64,000 nt of DNA from an uncultured Clostridia bacterium. GTDB taxonomy: Bacteria; Bacillota; Clostridia; UBA1381. Below the pieces are notes generated by a model. It searched no databases. It worked only from the letters and a program-made list of their open reading frames with translations, and was not told the origin of the DNA. Positions within the stretch are counted from its first letter, which is position 1; every line of letters begins with the position of its first letter. Of the stretch, positions 42,928 through 51,507 are shown piece by piece. Both the position numbers and the translations under genes were made by a program. The stretch is taken from assembly GCA_947623955.1 (NCBI GenBank), contig CANQIP010000001.1, positions 186,001-250,000 of the forward strand. Reading direction: 5' to 3'.

Positions 42928-43579
42928 TATTGATGTGGGGCTTAATAATTTTGTTGTAGTAACTAACAATATCGGCAAGGAACCCATATTGATACGTGGA
43001 AAGCAGATAAAAAGTCAGAATCAATGGTATAATAAGCGGATTATGCCTATTAAGGCACAGCTTGATATATCATCATGTGATGAGAAAGAAAAACAAAGGT
43101 TAAACCGTAAAATTAGTAGTTTGGCGGAGGCAACCATATCTAAAATCTTTGTCTTTTTTGAGAATGTGAGTGACTGGATAATAGCGTATTGCAGAGATAA
43201 CCGCATTGATGAAGTGCTTATTGGCGCGTATGAAATTAAGGAAAAAGAAAACTTTATCAGTATTCCCTTTCAACATTTTTATTCGCTCGTAGAAACAAAA
43301 TGTAAATATCACAATATCAAATATACGCTGGTTGATGAGAAATACACGTCGGGGACATCATTTTTTGATGACGAACCGCCGACCCGAATTTACTACAACA
43401 AAAAACGCCGTGTATATAAGCACCTATGGAGGTGCAATAACGGTGATTATATTAATGCTGATGTAAATGACAGTTATCAAATCATGCGGAAGGCACACCC
43501 TGAATTTTTTAAAAATGGTATCACGGGGTATTTGTCATCACCTCGTGTTGTTGATATTAACAAAAAAAAGGAGATGTGA
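42914..43579 (+). CDS. Stand-alone TnpB-like RuvC-domain protein
   Basis: This 221-residue protein matches the C-terminal nuclease half of IS605-type TnpB/OrfB. RuvC-I is at the very start (ISIDVGLNNFVVVTNNIGKE), followed by ILIRGKQIKSQNQWYNKRI, a helical arm, a RuvC-II-like strand (DEVLIGAYEIKEKENF), TLVDEKYTSGTSFFDDEPP, and RuvC-III (DYINADVNDSYQIMRKAHPE). The N-terminal wedge/REC part of TnpB and the zinc-finger cysteines are missing. It lies in the parA-parB-abrB operon with no transposase (TnpA) or IS ends. It may be a domesticated or inactive nuclease. Confidence 0.75.
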   Translation: MRVISIDVGLNNFVVVTNNIGKEPILIRGKQIKSQNQWYNKRIMPIKAQLDISSCDEKEKQRLNRKISSLAEATISKIFVFFENVSDWIIAYCRDNRIDEVLIGAYEIKEKENFISIPFQHFYSLVETKCKYHNIKYTLVDEKYTSGTSFFDDEPPTRIYYNKKRRVYKHLWRCNNGDYINADVNDSYQIMRKAHPEFFKNGITGYLSSPRVVDINKKKEM

Positions 43580-43583
43580 AAAT

Positions 43584-43955
43584 ATGATGGATTTTACGTC
43601 TATTAGTGAAGAACTGGCTGAAAAATATATTGTTCTCAAAGAGATTGAACAGCTTATGCACACCAATAAAAATTTTGCTGACGAATTGGTAATGGGTAGA
43701 TCGGCATTGACTGAGGCTAAAAAAATACAGCAAGAGTTTTTTCCGATGAGCAATAAAAGTGAAATGATAATTATGACGCTGCTCAATCAAAACTTCGTCT
43801 ACGACGAAGTGGATTACAGTAATGAGTTGGAAGATAAAAGTATTACGAATGGTTGTAGCATGGGGCTGTTGCTTTATGTTGCAGATGCAGTTGCAGATGA
43901 GATAAATATTATAAACCGAAAAATAAGTGACTTACAGACCACGGCAGTCTTTTAG
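43584..43955 (+). CDS. Hypothetical protein of the partition operon
   Basis: This 123-residue, mainly helical protein (MDFTSISEELAEKYIVLKEI, MGRSALTEAKKIQQEFFPMS, YVADAVADEINIINRKISDL) has no recognised family. AAAGGAG lies 8 bases before the ATG at 43584, 4 bases after the RuvC-like stop, so it is likely co-translated with it. Confidence 0.65.
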   Translation: MMDFTSISEELAEKYIVLKEIEQLMHTNKNFADELVMGRSALTEAKKIQQEFFPMSNKSEMIIMTLLNQNFVYDEVDYSNELEDKSITNGCSMGLLLYVADAVADEINIINRKISDLQTTAVF

Positions 43956-44027
43956 GTCACTTACTTTTTTTCTAAGAAGAAGGGGTAGAAAATGGCAAAT
44001 AAATTTTTTCTGATATGAGGTGAGAAT

Positions 44028-46196
44028 ATGAAAATGTCGGCAGAGGACTACAAAAACTTTGTCGTAAGCGGATTAAAAAAAATATTGCAAGACGGCGAGG
44101 ACTGGATAAGATGGTTGGATTTTGCGTCTAATACGTATAAGTATAGCTATGATAACAGTATAGCTATGTATCTTCAAAATCCCAATATCAGAATGGCGGC
44201 TGATTTTACCACATGGAACAGACTTAATCGTCGAATACTAAAGGGACAGGAAGGTTGTATCATTTTTAAGGATAATAAAAAACAGTATGTATTTGATATA
44301 AGTCAGACCAAAGGTGGTACGGTCAATAGGTGGGAACTTGAAGTAAAGGATGATCTGGTCAAATTCACAAATAAAAAATATGGTATCAATAATCCTAGTT
44401 TTGACGATTATCTTAGGTCTATGATTGCCTTTGCAATAAAAGATAAGTCCAATTTAGATTTGTTATTTTACAGTGTAAAGCACATGGTATCCAAACGTAT
44501 AGGTTGGAGTATTACTAGCTTTATACCAAATATGTATAACCAATTATCACTTGAGACAAAAATGCAGTTGTCGGTGGATACATACGAAACGGCACAAAAA
44601 ATATTAAGGAAAATTGAAGTTGAAAATAAAGAATTACAGGAGGAACGGTTTAACTATGAATACGAAAATAATAGAACGAATGAGCAGTCGGCGGCAATTC
44701 GACGTGAAACAGGAGTTGCCAGAGAAAGCCTACCTTTCGCCGGAACAGATATTGCGTCGTATCAACAGATCGAGATACGCGATAGCGGCGATGGGGTTCA
44801 TGGAAACGCAGCAGCCGGAACTGTACCAGAAACTGCTGGTTTCGGGAGAACTTTTGTCGACGCTGATAGAGGTTCAGCTGACAGCACGGGCGGCGCGGGA
44901 GGACGCGATAAATCAGATAATATCCAAAGTGACGATAAACAAGGCGGGATGGGAGAAACAGCAAGAAATCGCGACGCTAAGCGATATGGTAGAACAACAA
45001 ATAATGCGGGAAATAGTACTGATACAAAGATAACAATTACCTGTGAATGGAGCGAAAGCCCCGTATTTGAGGATGGAAAAACATATTCTGTGGCGGAATT
45101 TGACACGCTGATGAAAGAGGCAGACACTAAACGCGTAGCCGGACGAAATGCAGCCATAGCTAAATATGGCTCGGAAAGTAAATGGTACGAGAATGGATTG
45201 TATGATGAAGAATTTTCCGAATTTATTGGCTATGATAAAGTAAAATTCACCGTCAATATGCCGTCCGGTGAGAAAATAACCGAACGTCAGGATATTGGTG
45301 ACGGCGACGGTGGCGTTATAGATTATTTCAGGCAGTTTGAATATAAGCATTATGTGGCAGAGGCATTGGAAGTCGCAGCGGCAAAAGAACGCGGTATTAT
45401 ACAAGGTCAATCAAAGGACTTGCAGATAAGCCTGTTCCCTAACGAGGATGAACAAATTGCAATCATAGACGGAGCGGAGAGCAATAACGAATTGCAGAGA
45501 GCGCAGGCATTCGGCGGATTTTACGGCGAGTATAATGCCGTAAAGGAAACGCATCCTGATGATATTGTCATGTTCCAGGTCGGTGACTTCTTCGAGATGT
45601 TCGGAGAGGACGCGAAAACCGCTGCCGAGATGTTGGAAATACGGGTAACGGACAGGACAATACCGAATGTCGGCAAGGTGGCGATGTGCGGTGTTCCCGC
45701 GTTTTCACTTGAAAAGTATGTAGAGATACTGCAAGACAAGTACGATATAACCATCTCCGCAATAGACGCAAATACAAATGAGCGCGGTGTTTACACGCTC
45801 CTTTCCGTTGACCATGCAGCGGATCGCGCCATTGACGAGGGCAAAGCCGAATACGGCGCGGTCGGCAGGAGGGATTTTACGGACACGGAATATAATAAGA
45901 CGGCATCCACTCCGATACAGCATAACATAAAAAATGACGAACTGTCTAATTTTGTTATATCTGATATGGGTGAGGAACATATTACCAAAAGCGTTAAATT
46001 TAAATACAATGTAGATGCAATACAAACACTGAAAAAAATCGAATCTGAACAGCGGCTTGCCACGCGGGAAGAACAGAAAATTTTATCGCGCTATGTTGGG
46101 TGGGGAGGTCTGCCAGAAATCTTCGAAGAAAAACACTCCCATTACGCACAGTTAAAGAGCATCCTTACAGACGCGGAATACTTGCGCTATAGATGA
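44028..46196 (+). pseudogene. 5' part of a giant mobile-element helicase/methylase-type protein
   Basis: 722 codons remain of a protein normally several times longer. Order: an N-terminal ICE-type domain (LDFASNTYKYSYDNSIAMYL, ADFTTWNRLNRRILKGQEGC), a Gly/Asp-rich linker (about 225-345), an insert (EWSESPVFEDGKTYSVAEFD), a MutS-I-like module (about 505-585: DDIVMFQVGDFFEMFGEDAK, VAMCGVPAFSLEKYVEIL), and the start of the helicase region (REEQKILSRYVGWGGLPEIF). Helicase motifs and methylase are missing: the frame breaks at 46190 into unrelated sequence. Confidence 0.75.
44656..45033 (+). CDS. TnpV-like protein nested out of frame in the giant gene
   Basis: This 125-residue frame (ERMSSRRQFDVKQELPEKAY, RYAIAAMGFMETQQPELYQK, LLVSGELLSTLIEVQLTARA, NKAGWEKQQEIATLSDMVEQ) resembles TnpV-type helical proteins from clostridial transposons. 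It lies wholly inside the giant gene in another frame, exactly over its low-complexity linker. GGAGG lies 12 bases before the ATG at 44656. Both frames may be used. Confidence 0.5.
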   Translation: MNTKIIERMSSRRQFDVKQELPEKAYLSPEQILRRINRSRYAIAAMGFMETQQPELYQKLLVSGELLSTLIEVQLTARAAREDAINQIISKVTINKAGWEKQQEIATLSDMVEQQIMREIVLIQR

Positions 46197-46592
46197 TGAT
46201 AAACCCGTTAAACGGTACGTTATACAGACGCTTGATGGTATAACAGAAAAAGACGAAACAAAACCGTCAAGAGATGTTGAGGTGCCTGTAACAAGCAAAA
46301 AGCCCGTCAAGCAGCTTATAATTTACTGTGGCAGTGGCGGAGGAAATGACGATAATCCAAACCCCACCCCACCGCCGACTGATGATGACGATCCACAACC
46401 CGAACCGGGTACTACGCCAATAGATCCGCCAATTTGCGATGAAAACACGAACGCAATAACGTGGACGGAGCGGGAAAAGCACACATATACGGATGAAGAT
46501 GGTAACAGGCATACGTGCTACCATGACTATACATATAAAGCTACGCTGAAGGTAAACAGTGTTATAGTGACGCCGAGTGTTATAAAATCGGG
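46195..46592 (+). pseudogene. Mobile-element protein fragment, internal
   Basis: The frame is open from the preceding junction: DDKPVKRYVIQTLDGITEKD, a Pro/Asp-rich spacer (PPPTDDDDPQPEPGTTP), and TWTEREKHTYTDEDGNRHTC. It has neither a start with a binding site nor a natural end; at about 46592 it meets an antisense phage gene. Family not recognised. Confidence 0.5.
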
Positions 46593-46829
46593 ATACGGTT
46601 TTGATACAATACCTACCGACGATAACTTATCGATAGCTTCAATCAGCGTTTTTTCGGTTACTGTCTTCAATGGGAACAGCTTTGCCTTTAATATCGCAGG
46701 GCGAGCGTCGAAGCGGCCGTAATCATCACAGTTTACTATTAAGCGATAAAATGTCACTTCTTCCAACCATGCCAGCGCATCTATTGTGTCACTGGCACAT
46801 ATACTTTCTTTTAAGATTCTGTTCGGCAC
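46593..46829 (-). pseudogene. Phage replication/DnaD-like protein, 5' fragment
   Basis: About 79 codons match the start of clostridial phage replisome-organiser proteins: MPNRILKESICASDTIDALA, WLEEVTFYRLIVNCDDYGRF, ARPAILKAKLFPLK. The frame ends at the junction with the plus-strand fragment. GAGGTG precedes the ATG. Confidence 0.7.
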
Positions 46830-46859
46830 GCGATCACCTCTTTTCTGTCTTGTAAGCAG

Positions 46860-47585
46860 TTATAAATCCTCATACAACTGTAAAAACTGCTTATCTCTCT
46901 CAAACCGCTCATCAAACACTGTTTTTCGGCCGAGATTAAGTACCTTACATAAATACTCGTCAAGTCCAATGCCGAAAACGTGATACCTACGCATAAATTC
47001 AGAACGCCCTATTTGATGAGCTTCTGTGTGATGTTTCCGGCATAGTGCGATTGCTTTCATGCCTATATGCACTATGGTATCTCTGTCGCGCCCCATACCG
47101 ATCGCGTCTATATGATGAACGTCTGCCGGCGAATTACATATAGCACATTTGCGATATTCCAGACACATATACAGATATTTGCCTACTTCTTCGGCGCGGT
47201 TTAGCATCGTATCAAGCGTGGGAACATTCCACGCAAAGCAAAATTCTATCAGGTATGTTATAAAATCCTTTGCTGTTGTCATATCCACGACATTCGGCTT
47301 TTTGGGCGAAAGACTGAAATAATCAATCCCGTTATCATCACAGAAGTTTTGAGTAAAGTATTTTCGCAAATCTTCTCTGTCGTGACCGCTCCAGTCCGAT
47401 ATTTCCTGCATAATTGCAAAGATTTTATCGCGCTGATCCGGGGAAAGTTCCCGCCCGTCGTAGAGCATAATATCTACCATATCGACGTGCTTTTTTATCA
47501 TCTCGCGTCCGATGGACTGCTGCGGCATGACAAGCATATTGCAACCGTCATATCCGAGTACCCGCGCCGGTACTACTAATCCCAT
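46860..47585 (-). CDS. Phage HNH-type nuclease
   Basis: This 241-residue protein has an N-terminal domain typical of phage HNHc proteins (MGLVVPARVLGYDGCNMLVM) and a C-terminal His-Me finger: CAICNSPADVHHIDAIGMG, then ALCRKHHTEAHQIG. Such proteins lie in early regions, possibly for recombination or packaging. The start at 47585 is chosen over the longer frame. It is part of a minus-strand early operon running from 49960 to 46593. Confidence 0.82.
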   Translation of the reverse strand: MGLVVPARVLGYDGCNMLVMPQQSIGREMIKKHVDMVDIMLYDGRELSPDQRDKIFAIMQEISDWSGHDREDLRKYFTQNFCDDNGIDYFSLSPKKPNVVDMTTAKDFITYLIEFCFAWNVPTLDTMLNRAEEVGKYLYMCLEYRKCAICNSPADVHHIDAIGMGRDRDTIVHIGMKAIALCRKHHTEAHQIGRSEFMRRYHVFGIGLDEYLCKVLNLGRKTVFDERFERDKQFLQLYEDL

Positions 47586-47595
47586 AAAATCACCC

Positions 47596-47876
47596 TTACT
47601 CCTGTTCCTCGCTGTCGGCGTGTCCGTGCAGAAAGATGTACTGACTGTGCGGCGACATATTTTTATAAACAAAATTGTTTGCCTGCTCCATAGACAAATG
47701 CTCATGTATAACGCGCTTCTCGTAGGCAAATTCACCGTTTGCTTTTTTTTCGGCGATACGCTCTCTCATTTCGTCAGTCTTGTAGTTACCGTAATAAGTT
47801 CTGTCGGTATTGTAGGTGCCTCTGAAATTTGTGTTTCATCGACAATCGTCGTTTCGTATGTTTCTGTGTTATCCAA
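47596..47876 (-). pseudogene. Frameshifted early phage gene
   Basis: A TTG at 47876 with AAAGGAG 8 bases upstream starts LDNTETYETTIVDETQIS. The sensible continuation is in the next frame (FRGTYNTDRTYYGNYKTDEM, RERIAEKKANGEFAYEKRVI, MEQANNFVYKNMSPHSQYIF), ending at 47596. A single-base shift near 47820 would join them. It could be a mutation, a sequencing error or programmed slippage. Confidence 0.55.
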
Positions 47877-47896
47877 TTTGTAAACTCCTTTCCGCA

Positions 47897-48103
47897 TCAA
47901 TACGGCGTATCTGATTCATGAATGCAATCACTGCACCCTATACACTCGTCGTCATCGTCAAGGTAGTAATGATTCGGTTCTAACGCACCACATACGGGAC
48001 AGCGACTTTCTTCGCTGCCGTCGTCGTAGTCCGCGCCGTAGTTACCTGTGCGGGCGCATTCCATCGCGGAAATGGCGTCCGGCGAATCATTCCTATATAT
48101 CAT
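47897..48103 (-). CDS. Small zinc-ribbon phage protein
   Basis: This 68-residue acidic protein has CPVCG and CIGCSDC (SRCPVCGALEPNHYYLDDDD), a probable zinc site, as in small early-region phage proteins. GGGAG lies 9 bases before the ATG. Function unknown. Confidence 0.65.
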   Translation of the reverse strand: MIYRNDSPDAISAMECARTGNYGADYDDGSEESRCPVCGALEPNHYYLDDDDECIGCSDCIHESDTPY

Positions 48104-48167
48104 TTGACAAATCTCCCTTCTTGTGCTATACTAATAGTGGTCTGTGAGGGCACGTTATGATTTTATA

Positions 48168-48401
48168 TCAGTCGTGCTCTTTCTCTTTTGCCCGAATTGA
48201 CCGACAGCGCTCAAGGCATAATGCTGTAAACATATCTGCCCGAATGAGCTCGGCAACAAGCATGGCCAGATAAGCCGTCTTGATGTTGTCATCAACTTTC
48301 GCTCTGCAAATTTTATTTTGAGCCTGCGGAATGTAGGCGTCAATGTCGGTCTGTGATACTGCAAAGCCTAAATCGTTTTCTACGTGTTCTTTGATACTCA
48401 T
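48168..48401 (-). CDS. Small helical early phage protein
   Basis: This 77-residue protein (MSIKEHVENDLGFAVSQTDI, NKICRAKVDDNIKTAYLAML) is mainly helical; no family recognised. The start at 48401 follows AGGTAGG. It lies in tight order with its neighbours. Confidence 0.6.
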   Translation of the reverse strand: MSIKEHVENDLGFAVSQTDIDAYIPQAQNKICRAKVDDNIKTAYLAMLVAELIRADMFTALCLERCRSIRAKEKEHD

Positions 48402-48414
48402 GGTTTTACCTACC

Positions 48415-48672
48415 TTACTTCCACGCCTGTGCCATTGCGGGATTTTTACATACCACGTTAATGTGCTTTTCATGCGGCGGTTCTGTTTCCTTGCGCCAAT
48501 GGTCGATGTCCTTCAGCGCAGACCGAAATCGCTGTTTGTAAAGCTCATCGGCCTTACGCTTAAATTTGTCGTTGCGTTTCATTCGCCATTTATGCACCAG
48601 GCGTTTAATTATGTTTCTGCCGCCGAATATAACACCGGCAAAAAGCAGCATGAGCAGAGTAATTTTTAACAT
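48415..48672 (-). CDS. Small membrane-anchored phage protein
   Basis: This 85-residue protein has an N-terminal membrane helix (MLKITLLMLLFAGVIFGG) followed by a very basic helical region (KRLVHKWRMKRNDKFKRKAD). AAAGGAG precedes the ATG at 48672. Not recognised. Confidence 0.6.
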   Translation of the reverse strand: MLKITLLMLLFAGVIFGGRNIIKRLVHKWRMKRNDKFKRKADELYKQRFRSALKDIDHWRKETEPPHEKHINVVCKNPAMAQAWK

Positions 48673-48676
48673 TTTT

Positions 48677-48859
48677 TCATCTCCTTTCTGTTGAGTAGTT
48701 TGTGTCAAAGCGAAGCTGCTGTGAATGATTGTAAAATTCGGCATAACTGACGATTTGCTTTGAGCCGGCGTCAGAGCTATTCTCGTTGCCCTCGCAATCG
48801 CATTGTTCGCCGGGATCGAGATACGCTCCGCACTTTGGACAGCGGTAATCGTATGCCAT
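48677..48859 (-). CDS. Small zinc-ribbon protein
   Basis: This 60-residue protein starts MAYDYRCPKCGAYLDPGEQC and ends with a polar tail. The CPKCG...CDC pattern suggests one zinc site. GGGGGTG precedes ATG at 48859, and the next gene starts 5 bases after its stop. Confidence 0.6.
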   Translation of the reverse strand: MAYDYRCPKCGAYLDPGEQCDCEGNENSSDAGSKQIVSYAEFYNHSQQLRFDTNYSTERR

Positions 48860-48876
48860 TTTAACACCCCCTTTCA

Positions 48877-49200
48877 CTATTTTGCTGTTGCCATTGCAAC
48901 TATGCTGTTAAGTAACCCGGTAAGCCGGGTATTTTCCTTGATAAGACGTATGTTTTCCTCGCGCAGCGCTGTCATGTCCGACGGCTCCGACATCGGAATA
49001 AGCCAGGATTTGCCGTCTTTAACCGCACCGTCAATTTTGCCATTCGCGCACATCTGCCGTACCGTAACGGGTGAGCGACGAGTTTTTTCGGCGTATTCGC
49101 TGACCGTCAGATATTGTCTGTTTACCACAGGCTGCGCACCGCTGTTCCTATGCGATTTTTTGTAGTCGTGTATAAACACTTTCAAATCCGTTTCGGGCAT
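48877..49200 (-). CDS. Excisionase-like DNA-binding protein
   Basis: This 107-residue protein has a MerR/excisionase-type winged helix in its middle (YLTVSEYAEKTRRSPVTVRQMCANGKIDGAVKDGKSWLIP) and a C-terminal coiled coil (LREENIRLIKENTRLTGLL). AAGGAG precedes ATG at 49200. It may direct excision or early control. Confidence 0.72.
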   Translation of the reverse strand: MPETDLKVFIHDYKKSHRNSGAQPVVNRQYLTVSEYAEKTRRSPVTVRQMCANGKIDGAVKDGKSWLIPMSEPSDMTALREENIRLIKENTRLTGLLNSIVAMATAK

Positions 49201-49216
49201 CGTCAGCATCTCCTTC

Positions 49217-49711
49217 CTAAAATTGCCCCGACTTTTTTGCTTTTTCAATCATGGCAAGGTTTTCATTTGTGCGCAGATAAATTGTCATCAACCGCTTTTC
49301 AATTTCGTCAACCTGTTTGCGTTCCGCGTCATTTGAAATTTTACCGTCGTCCATAATCGAGGCAAGCGATATAAGCAGTTTATCCGCCTCGTTCAGGGCA
49401 GTTATCAGCCGTACAAATGCGTATTGCGATCCCTGGGCGGAAATGCCCTGTAAATGCTTTCCGAGCGGACATTCATTCCCGCAATACCACGTCCGAAGCT
49501 CCGGCGCGTTGTATGCGTCCGCCATGAGTGCGATAACGTCATTCGGCGGTCGGGTAATATCAAGCTCGTATTTTTTCAGGCTGTCCTCAGTGACGCCGGG
49601 AAGATGATTTATCGCGCCTTTGCGCGTCGCGAAATCATCATTGAACTGCGCCGCGCGTAATCGTGCCTGACAATACACGTTATCGGCTGCTTTTGTTACC
49701 TGTTTAGGCAT
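49217..49711 (-). CDS. XRE-like phage regulator
   Basis: This 164-residue protein has an HTH-like N-terminal part (FATRKGAINHLPGVTEDSLKKYELDITRPPNDVIALMADAYNAPEL), CGNECPLGKHLQ, and a helical C-terminal half. Such proteins are common in clostridial phage early operons. Targets unknown. Confidence 0.65.
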   Translation of the reverse strand: MPKQVTKAADNVYCQARLRAAQFNDDFATRKGAINHLPGVTEDSLKKYELDITRPPNDVIALMADAYNAPELRTWYCGNECPLGKHLQGISAQGSQYAFVRLITALNEADKLLISLASIMDDGKISNDAERKQVDEIEKRLMTIYLRTNENLAMIEKAKKSGQF

Positions 49712-49753
49712 TTATTTTCACCTGCCTTTGTGATAAAATTGAAACATAAAGGA

Positions 49754-49960
49754 TTACGCTGCTGCAATGCCGAGATATTCGCATATTTTCTGTTTTACAC
49801 TATGGGAACTGTTCGAATTGTATATGCCATTTATTACACACGACACATAGGTTCTTGAGAAACCAATCTCTGCCGCAAGTTGTGATACTGTCATATCCCT
49901 CTCAATAAGAGCTTTTTTTACATCTTTTTCCCATGTAGAAGTATTATTTTCGGTATTCAT
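49754..49960 (-). CDS. Cro-like XRE regulator of the second prophage
   Basis: This 68-residue protein has HTH DMTVSQLAAEIGFSRTYVSCVINGIYN. AGGAGG precedes the ATG at 49960. It leads the minus-strand early operon and diverges from the repressor side, the usual Cro place. Confidence 0.78.
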   Translation of the reverse strand: MNTENNTSTWEKDVKKALIERDMTVSQLAAEIGFSRTYVSCVINGIYNSNSSHSVKQKICEYLGIAAA

Positions 49961-49984
49961 GGCAACCTCCTTCCTATTAAGTGA

Positions 49985-50013
49985 TTGACTTTTTTGCTTT
50001 GTCGTGATATACT
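49985..50013 (+). promoter_or_regulatory. Promoter of the lysogeny-side small gene
   Basis: TTGACT 49985-49990 and TATACT 50008-50013, spacing 17. Confidence 0.65.
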
Positions 50014-50064
50014 GATGTTAATAACAACTGTTATATACAGACAAGCGCAAAGGATTGATTAAGT

Positions 50065-50235
50065 ATGAGCAATAAACCATTTGACGAGTTCCGCAAGGAA
50101 ATGATTTCGACTTATGAACAGCCGGTTTCTTATGCGGAAGGCGAGCATCCTTTAGTACCCATCATAGAGAACAAGACGCTCCATGCAATACTTGATATAT
50201 TGGAAGAATATCATAAGCAGTATTACGATGAATGA
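50065..50235 (+). CDS. Small hypothetical phage protein
   Basis: This 56-residue protein (MSNKPFDEFRKEMISTYEQP, LHAILDILEEYHKQYYDE) lies behind the 49985 promoter. It overlaps tail to tail with a minus-strand small membrane protein. Function unknown. Confidence 0.5.
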   Translation: MSNKPFDEFRKEMISTYEQPVSYAEGEHPLVPIIENKTLHAILDILEEYHKQYYDE

Positions 50236-50375
50236 TTGAAACGAAAAACCTCGTCAAATTCCTTGGCGATTTCGCGAGATATATGATCCGCGAATTTCCC
50301 CGTCCAGGGAATAACTATTGCTGCAACTGCAAGCGTTACGACAACTACGTTAATAATAAAACCCTGATGTGTCAT
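50223..50375 (-). CDS. Small single-pass membrane protein
   Basis: This 50-residue protein (MTHQGFIINVVVVTLAVAAI, then FADHISREIAKEFDEVF) has one membrane helix and an amphipathic tail. AAAGGAG lies 7 bases before the second of two ATGs, which is taken as the start. It is opposite in strand to its neighbours. Confidence 0.6.
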   Translation of the reverse strand: MTHQGFIINVVVVTLAVAAIVIPWTGKFADHISREIAKEFDEVFRFNHSS

Positions 50376-50429
50376 CATGTCACTCCTTTCATAGGGAATT
50401 TAACACTTGTTAATTACTATTGTTATTAT

Positions 50430-50479
50430 AATTCAAACAAATTCAAACGTCAATACTTTTGTTTGAATTTGTTTGAATT
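50430..50479. promoter_or_regulatory. Repressor operator: 19-bp perfect inverted repeat
   Basis: AATTCAAACAAATTCAAAC at 50430-50448 is mirrored by GTTTGAATTTGTTTGAATT at 50461-50479. Each arm is itself a doubled ATTCAAAC word. It lies 30-80 bases before the repressor gene and covers its probable promoter. Confidence 0.7.
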
Positions 50480-50511
50480 TGTGAAATTTATACAAACGGA
50501 GGTGTGCCGCA

Positions 50512-50835
50512 TTGTCAACATTAGATAAAATCATATATTTGTTAAAATTGCGGGGCATGTCCGATAGCGAACTTGCTCGACAAATAGGAATAGGACGTTC
50601 TGCAGTAACGGATTGGAAGAATGGTAAAACAGCATCATATAAAAAACATATAGTTTCTATTGCAAAGGCTCTTGACGTTACTCCGGAATACCTTTTAGAT
50701 GAAACAGTAACGCTTTATACGCCAACGTCGGAGCAAATTGACAATTTTACAAAAGAGTCGGATGATTTAACGCCAGAGGAACGGTCAAAGGTTGAGGAAT
50801 ATATAAAGTTTATAAAATCACAAAGGGGAAATTAA
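50512..50835 (+). CDS. XRE-family phage repressor
   Basis: This 107-residue protein starts at TTG with GGAGG 9 bases upstream: TLDKIIYLLKLRGMSDSELARQIGIGRSAVTDWKNGKTASYKKHI holds the HTH, and DDLTPEERSKVEEYIKFIKS is a C-terminal helical module. It probably binds the inverted repeat just upstream and keeps the second prophage silent. Confidence 0.82.
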   Translation: MSTLDKIIYLLKLRGMSDSELARQIGIGRSAVTDWKNGKTASYKKHIVSIAKALDVTPEYLLDETVTLYTPTSEQIDNFTKESDDLTPEERSKVEEYIKFIKSQRGN

Positions 50836-50846
50836 GGAGGGTACCT

Positions 50847-51446
50847 ATGATGAAAAAAGTGCTAATAAGTTTAATAGCGATCATAATGATTTTATCCGCT
50901 GCAGGGTGTGGAAACAATGCAGAAATAGAACAGTTGCGCAAGGAAAACGAGGAATTGCGGCAGCAAGTAGCAACGCCTGAGCCTACCGTTGTTCCTACGC
51001 CGGCACCGGCAGCACCAACAACGGCTCCAGCCACAACAAAGCCTACCCATAGTGCCGAGTCTGTGTCAAACATGCTTGCTGAAACAAGAAGCGCTATCGT
51101 TAAGGAAAATTATGGTTATGTAAATTACGACGATTTGGCTCGTAATCCCAATTCATATAAAGGTAAATCTCTTACATACGAAGGAAAAATAGCGCAGCTT
51201 ATGGAAGACTCCGACACTTTGGCAGACTCCCACATGGTATTTGTCCAAATGCGCCTTGCTGTCGGAGGAAACTATAATAATATTGTTTGGGTAAGCTATT
51301 TGATAGGATCTGACGATTCGAGATTTTTGGAAAATGATTATGTGCAAATATACGGAAAAGCCGAAGGTTTATATACATACACGTCAACGATGGGCAAATC
51401 TGTAACGATACCGTCAATATCAGCAGATTTAATTGAGCAAAGATAA
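50847..51446 (+). CDS. Lipoprotein expressed from the prophage
   Basis: This 199-residue protein has a lipobox (ILSAAGCGNN), a short coiled coil (EIEQLRKENEELRQQV), a Pro/Thr/Ala-rich linker, and a compact domain (NPNSYKGKSLTYEGKIAQLM, LENDYVQIYGKAEGLYTY) like small OB-fold-type lipoproteins. It is 11 bases after the repressor and so is expressed in the lysogen. It may alter the host surface, for example in superinfection exclusion; that is inference. Confidence 0.7.
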   Translation: MMKKVLISLIAIIMILSAAGCGNNAEIEQLRKENEELRQQVATPEPTVVPTPAPAAPTTAPATTKPTHSAESVSNMLAETRSAIVKENYGYVNYDDLARNPNSYKGKSLTYEGKIAQLMEDSDTLADSHMVFVQMRLAVGGNYNNIVWVSYLIGSDDSRFLENDYVQIYGKAEGLYTYTSTMGKSVTIPSISADLIEQR

Positions 51447-51507
51447 TACTTTTAACAGAGCGTGTAATATGATATAATAAGAACATAAAACAAGGAGGTA
51501 TGCGACA

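Noticed and set aside
50232-50528. 98-residue plus-strand frame with Cys pairs
   Set aside because: A minus-strand membrane protein with a clear binding site and normal composition occupies the same bases, and the plus frame crosses the operator.
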